From Skeletonema tropicum (lineage: Eukaryota > Bacillariophyta > Thalassiosirophyceae > Thalassiosirales > Thalassiosiraceae): a DNA stretch of 64,000 nt. The notes beneath the pieces are model-generated. The model was not told where the DNA came from, did not search any database, and was given only the letters and a program-made list of their open reading frames with translations. The position numbers and the translations under genes are program-made. The stretch covers positions 682,001 through 746,000 of the forward strand of contig CM074139.1 in the NCBI GenBank assembly GCA_037178625.1. Reading direction: 5' to 3'. Position 1 is the stretch's first letter. The number at the start of each line of letters is the position of its first letter. This document shows positions 31,570 through 41,984 of the stretch, one piece after another.

Positions 31570-32363
31570 ATGACCATGACGACAATACGAAGCAACAGAC
31601 CTATAATATCCGTCATTATTCTCATCTCCCTCTGCATAATTGCCCTAACAATCACACGTCAAAGCACCAATTTACGCCAAGAGAATTCTCACATTTCCGG
31701 CAGAAGAACTATCACCGACCCACAACGAATGTCATCTCAACCCATCTCAGAACCTCGAAAGAATACCATGGTTGGGGGGTATTCCAATCTAGGCCACGAT
31801 ACAACGTTACTAAAATCAGAACAGGTGCTAAAGGTTGCTAATTTTGCTTTAAATGAACATGCTGCAAAATCAAGCAGTGGTGTCAGTGCAGGAGGCGATG
31901 AACTATCATTGATTGTTTCTCAAGAACAAGTGGATAGTGGGGAGGTGACTGCTGTAGTATTGGAGGCGCAACGGCAGGTAAGTCTTTCGTGATAATTATT
32001 TCTGCTGGTCACTACTGAGAGGGGGAAATAATGAGGCACAACTTCCTTCGTTTCGTCTAAAATCAATTATGTTACTCGTTTTGTAATTGAATATTGAATT
32101 CATGTTTGTAGGTGGTAGCAGGTCTCAATTACAAATTAACAATTGCATTGATGAAAGACTCAGTCTGTTTAGGAGCACTTAAGGTCACTGTATATGACCG
32201 TTTTGGAGACCTATCGGTAACGAAGTGGGGAGACCAAGTATCATGTGATGATGTACTAGAATTGTTACATGATGTGCAAGTGGATGAGCAGGATGAGACG
32301 AAGGCGTTGGAGGTGGAAGGGAAGATGGAAGAGGGGATGGAGGAGTTTGATCCGGATGAATGA
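31570..32363 (+). CDS. Cystatin-like cysteine-protease inhibitor with N-terminal hydrophobic segment (219 aa)
   Basis: Two exons, 31570-31977 and 32112-32363, join in phase 0 across a 134-bp GT-AG intron. The product has a hydrophobic N-terminal segment (~12-29, ISVIILISLCIIALTI), either a signal peptide or a membrane anchor. Cystatin hallmarks follow: the Gly pair (MVGGY, 69-70), VANFALNEHA (89-98), close to the plant-cystatin helix signature, and QVVAG at 136-140, the papain-binding loop. The intron falls exactly between Q136 and V137. The C-terminal tail is acidic (EEGMEEFDPDE), and the second hairpin tryptophan typical of cystatins is not obvious. Likely inhibits papain-like proteases in the secretory route or outside the cell. 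Confidence 0.8.
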
Positions 32364-34160
32364 AGTTGCAGTGGCGTTTACCGAAAAATGTTGGCCAGCG
32401 GTGGGATGAATTGGAAGCAACACCATTGCATGGAGGGAGTGTTTGTTTCCTACGGACACGTCCAAGTAAACAGAGGATGGATATGTAAGAAGAAGTATTG
32501 TAGTGTATAGTATAGTCGTGTTATTAATTTTACAACCTGTATACAAGAACTGGTTTGGATGTAAAGGAGCCGAATAACCTCTCTGACAAGTAAGTGTGAC
32601 AACCTTTATTCATTTGACGAAGAGTACGCAAAGAACGAAGAAGTGTGAGAATTACACATCTTTGTCAAGAAGTGGAAACCGTCAACTCAAGCAGCAAATA
32701 GAAATGTATCAACAGACAGGTCCAGAACTATAGCCCATTTGGAAGAGGACTACGCTGGGTTAAATGTGCTGGAATTAGGAGGCCCGATGAAAGTCCTCAA
32801 AATAGAATTTGTCTACGAACACTTTGACACCCGTTTTGTACTATAGCATAGCAACCTTTTGCTGCTATGCAGTACAACTTTATAGATGAAGAAAGTCCGG
32901 GCAACGCCTATGGTCTTCGATTGTTTTGGTGGATGATGTGTCATAAAGAAGTTGACATGTGTTCGTAACAATTTGAATCTTACTCACCTGTCATGTATGG
33001 GCATCACGAGATCGACGCTCATCATCAATGGATTAATTGAGCATGCATGAGTTTGTTTTCAGTAATCACTAGATAGAGCAGGATCCCCCAGGTCAGGGAT
33101 TACAGGCAACCCTTTAATTCTTCTTCCCTCCCCCATGTCACAGGCCACGACCCTACATCATCCATTGCAGCAACAAGCAAAGAAAAGAAACCACAAACAT
33201 GTTGAGAAAGTCGATTTAAAGAAATAATAATAACATGTTCCCTCGCTCTATACCGTGCAAATCACATCAAACGACAGACATTGCAAGGGCGAATAAAGGG
33301 AATATCTCTTATCTAGCAAGGTAAACAAATCTACACCAGGTTTTGCATTCATACGTGCAGAAACACATCCTTGCATTGAATCAAAAAGGGGACCCCTGCT
33401 TGAATAAAAGGAAACCGCTGTTTGAATCAGCTATCATTTTCTTATCAGTTTGTCAAGAAACTTACGTTTAGCACACCACACGGGAATGTGTGGTCACGAA
33501 GGACACATCATCCTAATTCGATCTGCAAGCGAGTAAGGAAGGAAGATAATGTGAGCTCTGTATCGTTTCTCGATCAAATAAATAAGTATTCATCCACCCC
33601 GTGTGCACATCAAGAATCAGAATAATCACAATCAATCAGTACAATAAAAATTGCATCAGCAGGAATCCGACTGTTAAATGGGTGATTATTTCATCCTTTC
33701 CTTTCATGTGTACATCTTTTCATTCTTCTTTCGACAGACACATACACACACACGTATCACTGCTTAGAAGTTAAAACATAAGTCTTTAGACAACCCTCAT
33801 GTACCAAACACCAAAACGGTGCTCATTCCGACCCGAAGGTCGAAACGACGTGTGGCGAAGTAGAGATGGGTTTTTCGTCATTGCAGATTATATCTGTTTG
33901 TGCCGGTGACAATGAAACAACAGATGGATTACTAAAATGAGACATTTCAAAGGGTAAACGTTCACCTTACCATTTCCCAGCCGATGAAAAACATCAAATA
34001 ACATTTGACGTGTCCATCACGGATTGATGTTGATGGCTCTTGCTCTTCTACTTCAGCTTGTCATCGCACAGACTCTCATCCTCATCCACTGCACATCATT
34101 GACGATGATAAGCGAAAGCTCTTTGTTTGTCGGCTAGCTGTTCATCTTTATAACAACCCA
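32364..34160. other. Intergenic, no gene recognised
   Basis: No long frame, RNA gene or clear inverted repeat is visible in these ~1.8 kb. Confidence 0.4.
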
Positions 34161-34223
34161 TGGTTCAATGATGTCTAGGTAGCGATAATGCAACATTTAC
34201 CTAATTTCCTAAGTGATATGATA
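34161..34223. repeat. 63-bp dispersed repeat, copy 2
   Basis: It appears identical to 21229-21291 and shares the TTTCCTAAGTGATATGATAT end with chitinase intron 1. Confidence 0.8.
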
Positions 34224-34274
34224 TGGTCTTCCTCCAACTTTGATGGCGGCTATAATTTTGGCTGTGACGGGTGA

Positions 34275-34665
34275 CGGGTTGCGGGGTCGGAGGAGGGGTG
34301 ATCCCGTACGTAGAACCATACTAATTCCTAAATGTAACAGATTTGTCCGCCGGCTTGATTTGGATTTTTACCCGTGTAACAGCTGCCGCGAGTTCTACTG
34401 CCGCCAGTTGAATTCCGCTTGTTACCCGTGTAACAATCTCACGGACACAGCTTGGTGATGATAGTGGGAGAGATAAGGAGAGACACCCATCCGAAACGAA
34501 TCTGTGACATGACACAATTGTCCGTGAGATTGTTACCGTAACAGATTTCTCGTGGGCCTGGTATGTTTCTACGTAGGAACGCCGCCGCCGCCAGAGATGT
34601 GAATGTTACCCGTGTAACAATCTCACGGACGGGTTCTGATCACCCCTCCTGGGGTCGGGTGCAGG
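34275..34665. mobile_element. ~390-bp inverted-repeat element with internal GTTACCCGTGTAAC motifs
   Basis: AGGAGGGGTGATC (34291-34303) is inverted at 34638-34650. Inside, GTTACCCGTGTAACAATCTC occurs at 34421 and 34605, with partial copies at 34368 and, inverted, at 34520-34536. Non-coding, MITE-like. Confidence 0.55.
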
Positions 34666-34744
34666 TCGGGTGTGCGGTGTGCGTGAAGTGTGAAGTGTGA
34701 AGTGACTTGCGACTGGCGGGAAAAAATTTTCACTGGAAAAAATT

Positions 34745-35204
34745 GTCACCGTCACTGAAACTCCACACAAAACACTAACAAAACACAAAAAACACGAGTT
34801 CTACACCCTTACATGGAGGTTCTGTGCCTCCATGTCGACCCCTAACACAAATAGTCGACCATAATACGATTGTACAGACTATTAGCTTTCTATAGAACCA
34901 CTGGTCAACGTTATATGCAGTATACTTGCATAGCAGCAGCAGTAAAGGCATGCAGATCTGCCGCAGGCATGCGTCATTCTAGCTCGAAATAGTAGTTATC
35001 GGTCCCAAATTCGTCGGTAGGTGCTCTATCTCGACGAAATATAGTCTCGTCTGCATCAGATAATGTAGATATATTGTTTGGGATGCTATTTTTAGAAAGC
35101 TCTATGTATTTTCGTCGAGAGTAGCATTGTCATATTTAGACTATCACAATTTTGTTAGTGTTTTGTGCGTGAAATTTGTGAGCTGTCACCGTGGTGACGG
35201 TGAC
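34745..35204. mobile_element. ~460-bp inverted-repeat element
   Basis: The left end GTCACCGTCAC followed by CACAAAACACTAACAAAA is mirrored on the right by TTTTGTTAGTGTTTTGTG and GTGACGGTGAC ending at 35204. The right end also holds the palindrome GTCACCGTGGTGAC. No open frame of note. Confidence 0.6.
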
Positions 35205-35264
35205 AAAGATAGCTGATGTGGGGCTAAGTACATATCATAATGCTGGACAGAAGGCTGAACGTCG

Positions 35265-35760
35265 CGTCGCTCGGCCTAACCAACCTCTTTCCCGCCAGAA
35301 ACTCACAGTCAGTCACGGGTTGATCCGTGATTGAATGCTACGTGCCTTCATCGGGTCGCATATCGCATACGAGACGGCAGCATCGCCGCTACAAGTGTAG
35401 TCTTAATATAGTCAAAATATGTGTTTTGAAGAGGGCATTGGGCTTGACAAAGATTGAGAAGCATATTGATATACCTGCTACAGATGACATACCCGAGGTT
35501 GGAGTTGATCTGTCGTCCGCATGGATACATAGAAGAGGTCGGGTGACTTCAATCTGTAAAATCACGCGTGAATGCACAATAGAAGCACTAAATGTGTCCT
35601 GACGAGGGCATAAAAATGAGCCAAAATTGAGTAGTTATAGTGATTGTGCGGACTTTGTAAGATATTTGTTAGGTCTGAGTTTATATATGTCGTCCACATT
35701 GAAAGATATTTGTTAGGTCTGAGTTGATAAGTCGTCCACATTGATATACAGAAGAAGTAC
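35265..35760. repeat. Inverted counterpart of the 30.0-31.4 kb repeats
   Basis: AACCTCTTTCCCGCCAGAAAC, CAGTCACGGGTTGATCCGTG and GCATCGCCGCTACAAGTGTA are inverted relative to 31300-31425. 35405-35740 is inverted relative to 29960-30480. Together with the left array it brackets the cystatin gene. Confidence 0.7.
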
Positions 35761-36835
35761 CCAGATCTCGGTAGTACCGAGATTTGATGCCCACACGTGC
35801 GCTGGCATAATATCTGGCATGATATCAATGTTGCGAGCTGTCGATGCAATTAATGCTGAAAAATTGAATGATTTCCTTCTCTACTATGTAAGTCGACTTT
35901 AATATGCAACCATGACCTATCTATGGCGAAGATGACAGTGTTGGACACAAGGTTATTCTTGCCCAATGGTAAGTAAGCCGACTTGACGGATGCATCCCAG
36001 GTCACTGCTTCGTGATATTCTGAAACCACATATTCTTCGTCTAAATGATAAAAACTACTTCAATTCCTCTAGTCAGTGGATTCTACCTACTTTGACTGCG
36101 TTACACACAATGGATTGTTTAGTTTAAATAATGTGATGTTGAGGTCTGCACAAATTGTACTTGATCAGGGCCTGGAAGAGATTGTCATATAGGCCAGTCT
36201 CCAGATGGAGCATGAACAGCTGCTTTTAGGTACCCTCTATAACATCCTAACTAATCAAATTTGATAATAAGCACACTTCGATGCTAATATTGGCAGCTTG
36301 AATATCTACTTGTTATACTGTCAACGTTTGATATGAAATGACCCTCTAATATCACCTACGAGGCTGTAGCATCGCTTCTACGAAAACAATCCGTCTGAGC
36401 AGCGTTAATATACTTCATGGCAATCGCCACCAAGTATAATTGGCCGCTTGTTTTTACGTTATTCGGCTCAAGATATTCTGAATTCTGACGCATTATTCAG
36501 AGATCAGAGGGTGTTCAGAATATCCAGCTATTCTCTTGGTTCACGAGAAAAGAGAAGTATCTATTCTGTCATGCTCAATCCCATACTTATATATATATAA
36601 TACTATTCAGCATCAGTCTTCGGGTTCTTGATTTCACTTGTGGGAGCTCTTTCAACCAACTCTTTCAAGCTAAAGGCAGCACTCATAAATATTTCACTCA
36701 AATAAGATAACATCCAATTACATCGATGAAGCTAACTCAAGTTACCGTTAGCACTGTTTAAACAAGCTACTCCTATATGATACGGAATTAATACCTTAGC
36801 CTTAGCCTTAGGTCTAGAGACATTATTACATTCAC

Positions 36836-38071
36836 ATGGGAGCAATTTCATCAGTCTACTCTTACAAAGGCGAAAAGCTCCGGAACAGTCCGAAATCATG
36901 GCAAGAGAATGGGGAAAAAAGGATCCTCTTCGGGCATTGGGTGTTGAGTGGAGATCAAACAGGAAGTTTAAGAGAAAGTGGAGATCCAGGAGGAAGTATC
37001 GCTGTTCGATATGTTATTCGCAATAATAAGGAAAAGACTCAAGTCTGGGCTAGTCCAAATTCAGATATTGATTTGAACTCCTCCAAACTCCTCAGCGAGT
37101 GGTATGGGAATCCTACCTCCGATAAGGCAGATATCCTATGCAGAAATGGCCATACAATTCAAGTAAGACTCGACAATCAAGACAATCCTGGATCTGAAGA
37201 CCAGTCTTTGCGTGTTTTTTTGAACGGAAGGGATCTCGATAGTGAACCGGATGATCATAACACTATCACGCCGCTTCTTTGGGCTTGCGCTAATGGTCGG
37301 TTTGATGCGATCAAGCTCTTAATTGATAATGGGGCAAAAGTCGACGACAAGAATAATAATGGAGATACGCCGCTCCATTTTGCTTGCTGTAAGGGACAAG
37401 TAGATTTGGCCAATCTTCTCATTGAAAAGGGAGCAGAAGTCAATGCCAAGAATAATAATGGACATACGCCGCTCCATATTGCTTGCAGTCATGGACAAGT
37501 TGATATGGCCAAGCTTCTCATTGAAAAGGGAGCAGAAGTCAATGCCAAGAATAATGATGGATATACGCCGCTCCATTATGCTTGCGGGTTGGGACATGTT
37601 GATGTGGCCAAGCTTCTCATTGAAAAGGGAGCAGAAGTCAATGCCAAGGATAATGATGGAGGCACGCCGCTCCATGTTACTTGCAATAAGGGACAAGATG
37701 ATGTGGCCAAGCTTCTCATTGAAATGGGAGCAGATGTCACAGCCGAGGATAATGATGGGATTACGCCGCTCCATTATGCTTGCGATACGGGGCAAGTTGA
37801 TGTGGCCAAGCTTCTCATTGAAATGGGAGCAGAAGTCAATGCCAAGGATAATGATGGGATTACGCCGCTCCATATTGCTTGCAGTCATGGACAAGATGAT
37901 ATGGCCAAGCTTCTCATTGAAAAGGGAGCAGATGTCAATGCCAAGGATAATGACGGAGATACGCCGCTCCGTTGGGCCATTAAGGGAGGCAATGAAGAAA
38001 TGGTCATTTTTTTGGTTAAAGAGGAGATGAAAGTGTTAGAGGCCACCTTCACCTCGGAAGAGCTTGATTGA
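36836..38071 (+). CDS. Ankyrin-repeat protein (copy B, 411 aa)
   Basis: Duplicate of the gene at 10561-11994. The N-terminal ~145 residues are nearly unchanged (MGAISSVYSYKGEKL, GHWVLSGDQTGSLRES), including the MGxxxS N-myristoylation context. Eight ankyrin repeats follow instead of ten; the 66-residue length difference is exactly two 33-residue units. The second repeat reads NGDTPLHFACCKGQVDLANL. The frame is fully open and about 1 kb of upstream DNA is conserved, so the copy is probably expressed. Scaffold or binding role; partner unknown. Confidence 0.9.
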   Translation: MGAISSVYSYKGEKLRNSPKSWQENGEKRILFGHWVLSGDQTGSLRESGDPGGSIAVRYVIRNNKEKTQVWASPNSDIDLNSSKLLSEWYGNPTSDKADILCRNGHTIQVRLDNQDNPGSEDQSLRVFLNGRDLDSEPDDHNTITPLLWACANGRFDAIKLLIDNGAKVDDKNNNGDTPLHFACCKGQVDLANLLIEKGAEVNAKNNNGHTPLHIACSHGQVDMAKLLIEKGAEVNAKNNDGYTPLHYACGLGHVDVAKLLIEKGAEVNAKDNDGGTPLHVTCNKGQDDVAKLLIEMGADVTAEDNDGITPLHYACDTGQVDVAKLLIEMGAEVNAKDNDGITPLHIACSHGQDDMAKLLIEKGADVNAKDNDGDTPLRWAIKGGNEEMVIFLVKEEMKVLEATFTSEELD

Positions 38072-38276
38072 AAGCACGGACGGGACTGATAGGGCCGTGA
38101 AAGAATAGGGGCAAAAGCAACGCGAAAGAAGGAGCAAAAGAAACAGAAGGGATGGGTTGGAAGTCTTGGGGGGTAATATCTTTTGAATTCAAAGAGAATC
38201 TTTGTTCCATGCTTTGTTTGAAGTAACAAATATACAAATTCGATGTAGTTTTAATCAAATTGCATACAAATAATGA

Positions 38277-38431
38277 ATGCATATTACATTCTCTTCATCA
38301 GACCAGAATTTACAGCCGAAAGAAATCGCCTTGTCGAAACGCTGAGGACTCAATTTTTGCAGATAATGATCTTCTAACCAGGTGATTGTACGAAGACACC
38401 CTCGAGGAAAGCGTTTGATGCACGTAGAGCT
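38277..38431 (+). pseudogene. Truncated, frameshifted copy of the crotonase 5' end
   Basis: The sequence matches the first ~50 codons of 9150-10376 (ATGCATATTACATTC start). It has at least one single-base loss (GCCTTGTCG versus GCCTTTGTCG), and similarity stops near GTAGAGCT. The catalytic domain is absent. It marks the end of the ankyrin-block duplication. Confidence 0.75.
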
Positions 38432-38577
38432 GAGATTGGCAGTTCTTCGGGACCAGCCCGAGCTCCTCCTGGTTTAAGTTCACCTTTCTCTACTGGCACT
38501 AGTGCCTCTAGTTGGTTACCCGTCGAGACTATGCGAGCATCGTGATTCATAGTCCAATCCATACGATAGTCCGTACA

Positions 38578-38839
38578 TAGGCTTTTGATTCTAGTTCGCA
38601 CTATCTTCATTTTTAGGCGCATCCCGCACGTAACCGCGCTCTCGTGTCCTACTGTAGGAACTAGTAGGATTTACTACTGCGCACCTCGGTACTAACCCAG
38701 GTACCGGAGTACCGTTCTGCACTAAATGAGCAACTTCTGATGACTGCTAGAGGAAAACCAGCCAGCTTCCACAACCAGCTGCCCACAACACCTTTGAATT
38801 TAGTGCGGCGCGCACTGGCGCACTAGAATCAAAAGCCTA
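38578..38839. mobile_element. 262-bp hAT-like MITE with 8-bp target duplication
   Basis: The ends TAGGCTTTTGATTCTAGT and ACTAGAATCAAAAGCCTA are a perfect 18-bp inverted repeat. Both sides carry the direct repeat TCCGTACA (38570-38577 and 38840-38847). An 8-bp target duplication with a TA-G-start end fits the hAT superfamily. No transposase, so non-autonomous. Confidence 0.85.
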
Positions 38840-38847
38840 TCCGTACA

Positions 38848-39722
38848 TACGTAGGAATAGTATTTTGTCTCTTTTCTTTTTCCCCTCAAAATTCGTATGT
38901 ATGTACCTATGTACAGGGACCTTCCGCGCACTAGACCCCCCCGGGGTCTAAAAATTTTGGCTAGTCTTCTCTAGGGGGGTCTAACTTGAGTTTTCACCCA
39001 AGCGACCCACCACCACCACGATGACGATGACAATGATGATGTTTGTTGTGTGTTGATTCAGTGGCTGGACGGATCTTGTTGACATTTGCGAAAGCATCCA
39101 TTGGATTGCCCGCCTTCCTCCAATGCGTTTTGACTGCAATGGGTTTTATTAAACAGTAATCAATACCGTAGCATTATCACAAGAGGAAGTCATGCTGCGA
39201 TTACAAGATTGTCAAGAAGCATAGTCAAGAGTCAAGAAAAATGTGCAAGTGCTTTTGACCAAAAATAGGAATAAAAAATGCACCACCAATATGTGCAAAC
39301 CATGCTGTGCAGAGCACGGAGCTCCTATCTGTTCTGCACACAAGAAGAAGTAGATGTAAAGACAAAAATTAACGTTTATTTGACTCCCTAGTGATCGCCT
39401 TACTGAGTTACCTAAAGAGAAAACTGTATTATTTTCGCATCATCTTACCTACTGTACGTTTGCTCTCAAATCCTACCTTTGACTTCAATAACGGGAGTTA
39501 GTGGACAAGTGAGGTATCAATGAGCTTCTACGGACAATATGAATAACATTGACGCTTTGAAATAGGGTCAACATCCTAGCACTTACTGAGTTATGGCTAG
39601 TCGTAGGGAGCCCAATTTCACCATGGTTGTGTGTTTTAGATGACATAATCGGAGGTGAGTCAGGGCAAAAGACTTAGTTTTATCTTAAATAAGTAGGAAT
39701 TAGTATTTGAGTGCCAGTTCTT
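38848..39722. other. Intergenic, no gene recognised
   Basis: No credible coding frame; AT-rich with a C/G-run palindrome (GACCCCCCCGGGGTC) near 38933-38947. Confidence 0.4.
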
Positions 39723-39962
39723 GTCACACAGACAAAATAAACTGATCTTTCTCGATTATGGTAAAATAAGCTTTGAAAACCACTTTTGAAGTAGAGGAGT
39801 GCAAAATCATAAATTTTGGGCTTCGACAGTGCATTCTACTAGTTCCGACAGAGGTAATGTCGAAAAGAATTTTCGAAAAATTCCTTCTGGAAGCTACAAA
39901 AAGTGGTTTTCAAACTTTTATGTAGGATTTGAAAGCAAACGTACAGTATTTTCGACCGATCT
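39723..39962. repeat. Dispersed ~240-bp repeat with internal inverted arms, copy 2
   Basis: It matches 13590-13826. The inner arms are TTTGAAAACCACTTTT (39772-39787) and AAAAAGTGGTTTTCAAA (39898-39914). They carry a substitution relative to copy 1 that is matched on the opposite arm. Confidence 0.75.
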
Positions 39963-40119
39963 TTTGCGCTCAATCGCATGTGGGATAGAGTAGGTGAATG
40001 TTGCATTTTAGAGAGTGTAGTATAGCTGTCTCACCCCAGAAACAACATCACTCTGATTCCTACGTATCTCCCATACAAGATAGATAACGGCACTTCCTTT
40101 CCGCCGAAATTTAGAAAAA

Positions 40120-41527
40120 TATAATATTTCACAAAAAATCCCGCCTCTTTTGCTCCACGCACGATTTCGCAGCACAAACATAATCACACATCATGAAGAA
40201 ATGAACCAAAACACCATGTTGATGGCATAGCGGTAAAAATCGTATCTTCTGAAGTACACAGATTTGCATTTCGTGCTATATAACTGGCTGCAGCTGAAGT
40301 TATGAGGCAACTTACTGGCTAGGCCACGTAATGCACTTTTTGATACCCCTTCTAAGCGTCACACAAGAAAAAGTCAACCAGAAGAAGCGCAAATCCTGCG
40401 CAAATCTCCCGATGTGTCGTCCGATACTACGCCCGTAACACCAAGAGATCGTCCTCTCTCCACCAACCCTCGCCGCCGCTTGTACATATTGATATCTAGT
40501 GTCGGTGTGTTCATTGTTAATGACTTCATGTGGCCATAGCGCTCCGTCGGGCACCAACATTGTTGCTACACATCACATCATCGATTACAAACAAATGTCA
40601 CCTATTTCTTTGTTCTATTCCGGCCTCTAATCATGACGAGACAACTAAACACGACAGAAGAGCTCTCAATAATATGTAAGGATCGCTTTGTACCGTGAAG
40701 TTGACAATAGAGATGATTTCACTGCCTACACTACCATCGGCGAACTCAGCCTTGGCATCATCATCGCCCAATACATGGCCATTCCACGAACAAATTCCAA
40801 TGGTTTCGTTATTCAAATCAACTTTTCCATCCGACAACAACGACACAACAACTACTTCATTTACTTGAAGAGATATGGTCGTGGCTGGGTGACTCGTATT
40901 TCGATTAGGGTGGAATAGGTGCACATATTGTCTCCGAAGAAGGCTGTCATTATGGCGCTACATTGCCTTTGAATAGATTTGAGTGCAATCATTAACAACT
41001 TGTTAAGGCCCTATGGTTTCAATGAAGTAATGTTCGACGGATACAGCTGCATATGATCACTGCTGCCATCGTTTGAATGCACAAAGTGTATTCTCTCTTA
41101 TGAGATGGATTCTCAACTACATGAATATATGTCGAATGACACGGATCTGTGGGCCTCGTACATTATTATTATTCAACAAAAAGATATACACATTCATATC
41201 ATAACTCAATAATCGTTAATTCAACAGTGTTTGGTGTTGATAGTGCTGAAATATTTGTTATAACACCATCGTTCATTGCTTATGAGGAGTTGAGGATGCA
41301 CATTCATGTGCACTAATTGGCTTTTATTTTACATCATATGTAAAAAGCGGTACATATCAAGCTGCTTCATACAAGCATATATATTTATATAGGCATCACG
41401 AACATTATATCTTTAATACAACCGCACCATGCTTAGTAAAGTACGCTGATCGGGCGGAAATCCCATGGTGATGATGTGCTCGATGATCGTTGGCGCCACT
41501 TTGGTACCGCTTCTTGCACGATTCCTA
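40120..41527. repeat. ~1.4-kb dispersed repeat, copy 2
   Basis: Direct-orientation counterpart of 22066-23456. A 76-codon open frame at 40688-40918 is not preserved in copy 1, arguing against a maintained protein there. Confidence 0.65.
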
Positions 41528-41590
41528 CGTACGCTAAGTTACGCTACCTGATGTTTTTTTGCTGATGAGACAGCTATAAGTAGTAGTGGG

Positions 41591-41984
41591 GGCTAAGTGT
41601 ATGGTCAGGCTCCCTAAAAATAGCTAATTTATCTGTTCTCAGCCGCTACTGGGGCTAACCTACCCTTTTATAGGCTTAAAATGCTCGTCTCGATGAGCTT
41701 GTTCCAAATCAATGAGTTGCTTCCAAAAATAAAAAAATATTTTGTTAGCCCCATTCCCTAGCTTGCCTTGGGGGTTAACCCCAAAAAAGAAGCCCCATCT
41801 CCAATTTACCCTGGTCTTCAGCTCCATATCACAATTCATTTCACCACGATTCAAAACCTTGCCAAGCAAAGCATGGATTTGAACTCCTCTCACTCCCAGC
41901 TTTCCAACGCTATGTTGATCACTTCTTGAAGTCAAATACTCATTGAGAACAGATTTGCTGGAGAGCCTGACCATACACTTAGCC
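41591..41984. mobile_element. 394-bp MITE with 22-bp perfect inverted ends
   Basis: The 22-base ends 41591-41612 (begins GGCTAAGTGTATGGTCAGGC) and 41963-41984 are exact reverse complements. TGGG on both sides may be a target duplication. Short frames inside are not recognisable. Confidence 0.75.

Larger units (their letters stand above)
35783..38431. repeat. Inverted segmental duplication, copy B (ankyrin block)
   Basis: Reverse-complement match to 10216-13078. It includes ~1.05 kb upstream of the ankyrin ATG, the gene, its 3' flank and a broken fragment of the crotonase 5' end. The gene-free part 35783-36835 carries no further gene. Confidence 0.85.

Noticed and set aside
37319..38030. Long frames on both strands within the ankyrin repeats
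   Set aside because: They arise from the 99-base periodicity of ankyrin repeats; repeated shadows occur in several frames of both copies.
38374..38622. 82-codon minus-strand frame near the ankyrin copy B edge
   Set aside because: It overlaps the crotonase remnant and the MITE edge, and has no paralogue or domain; treated as chance.
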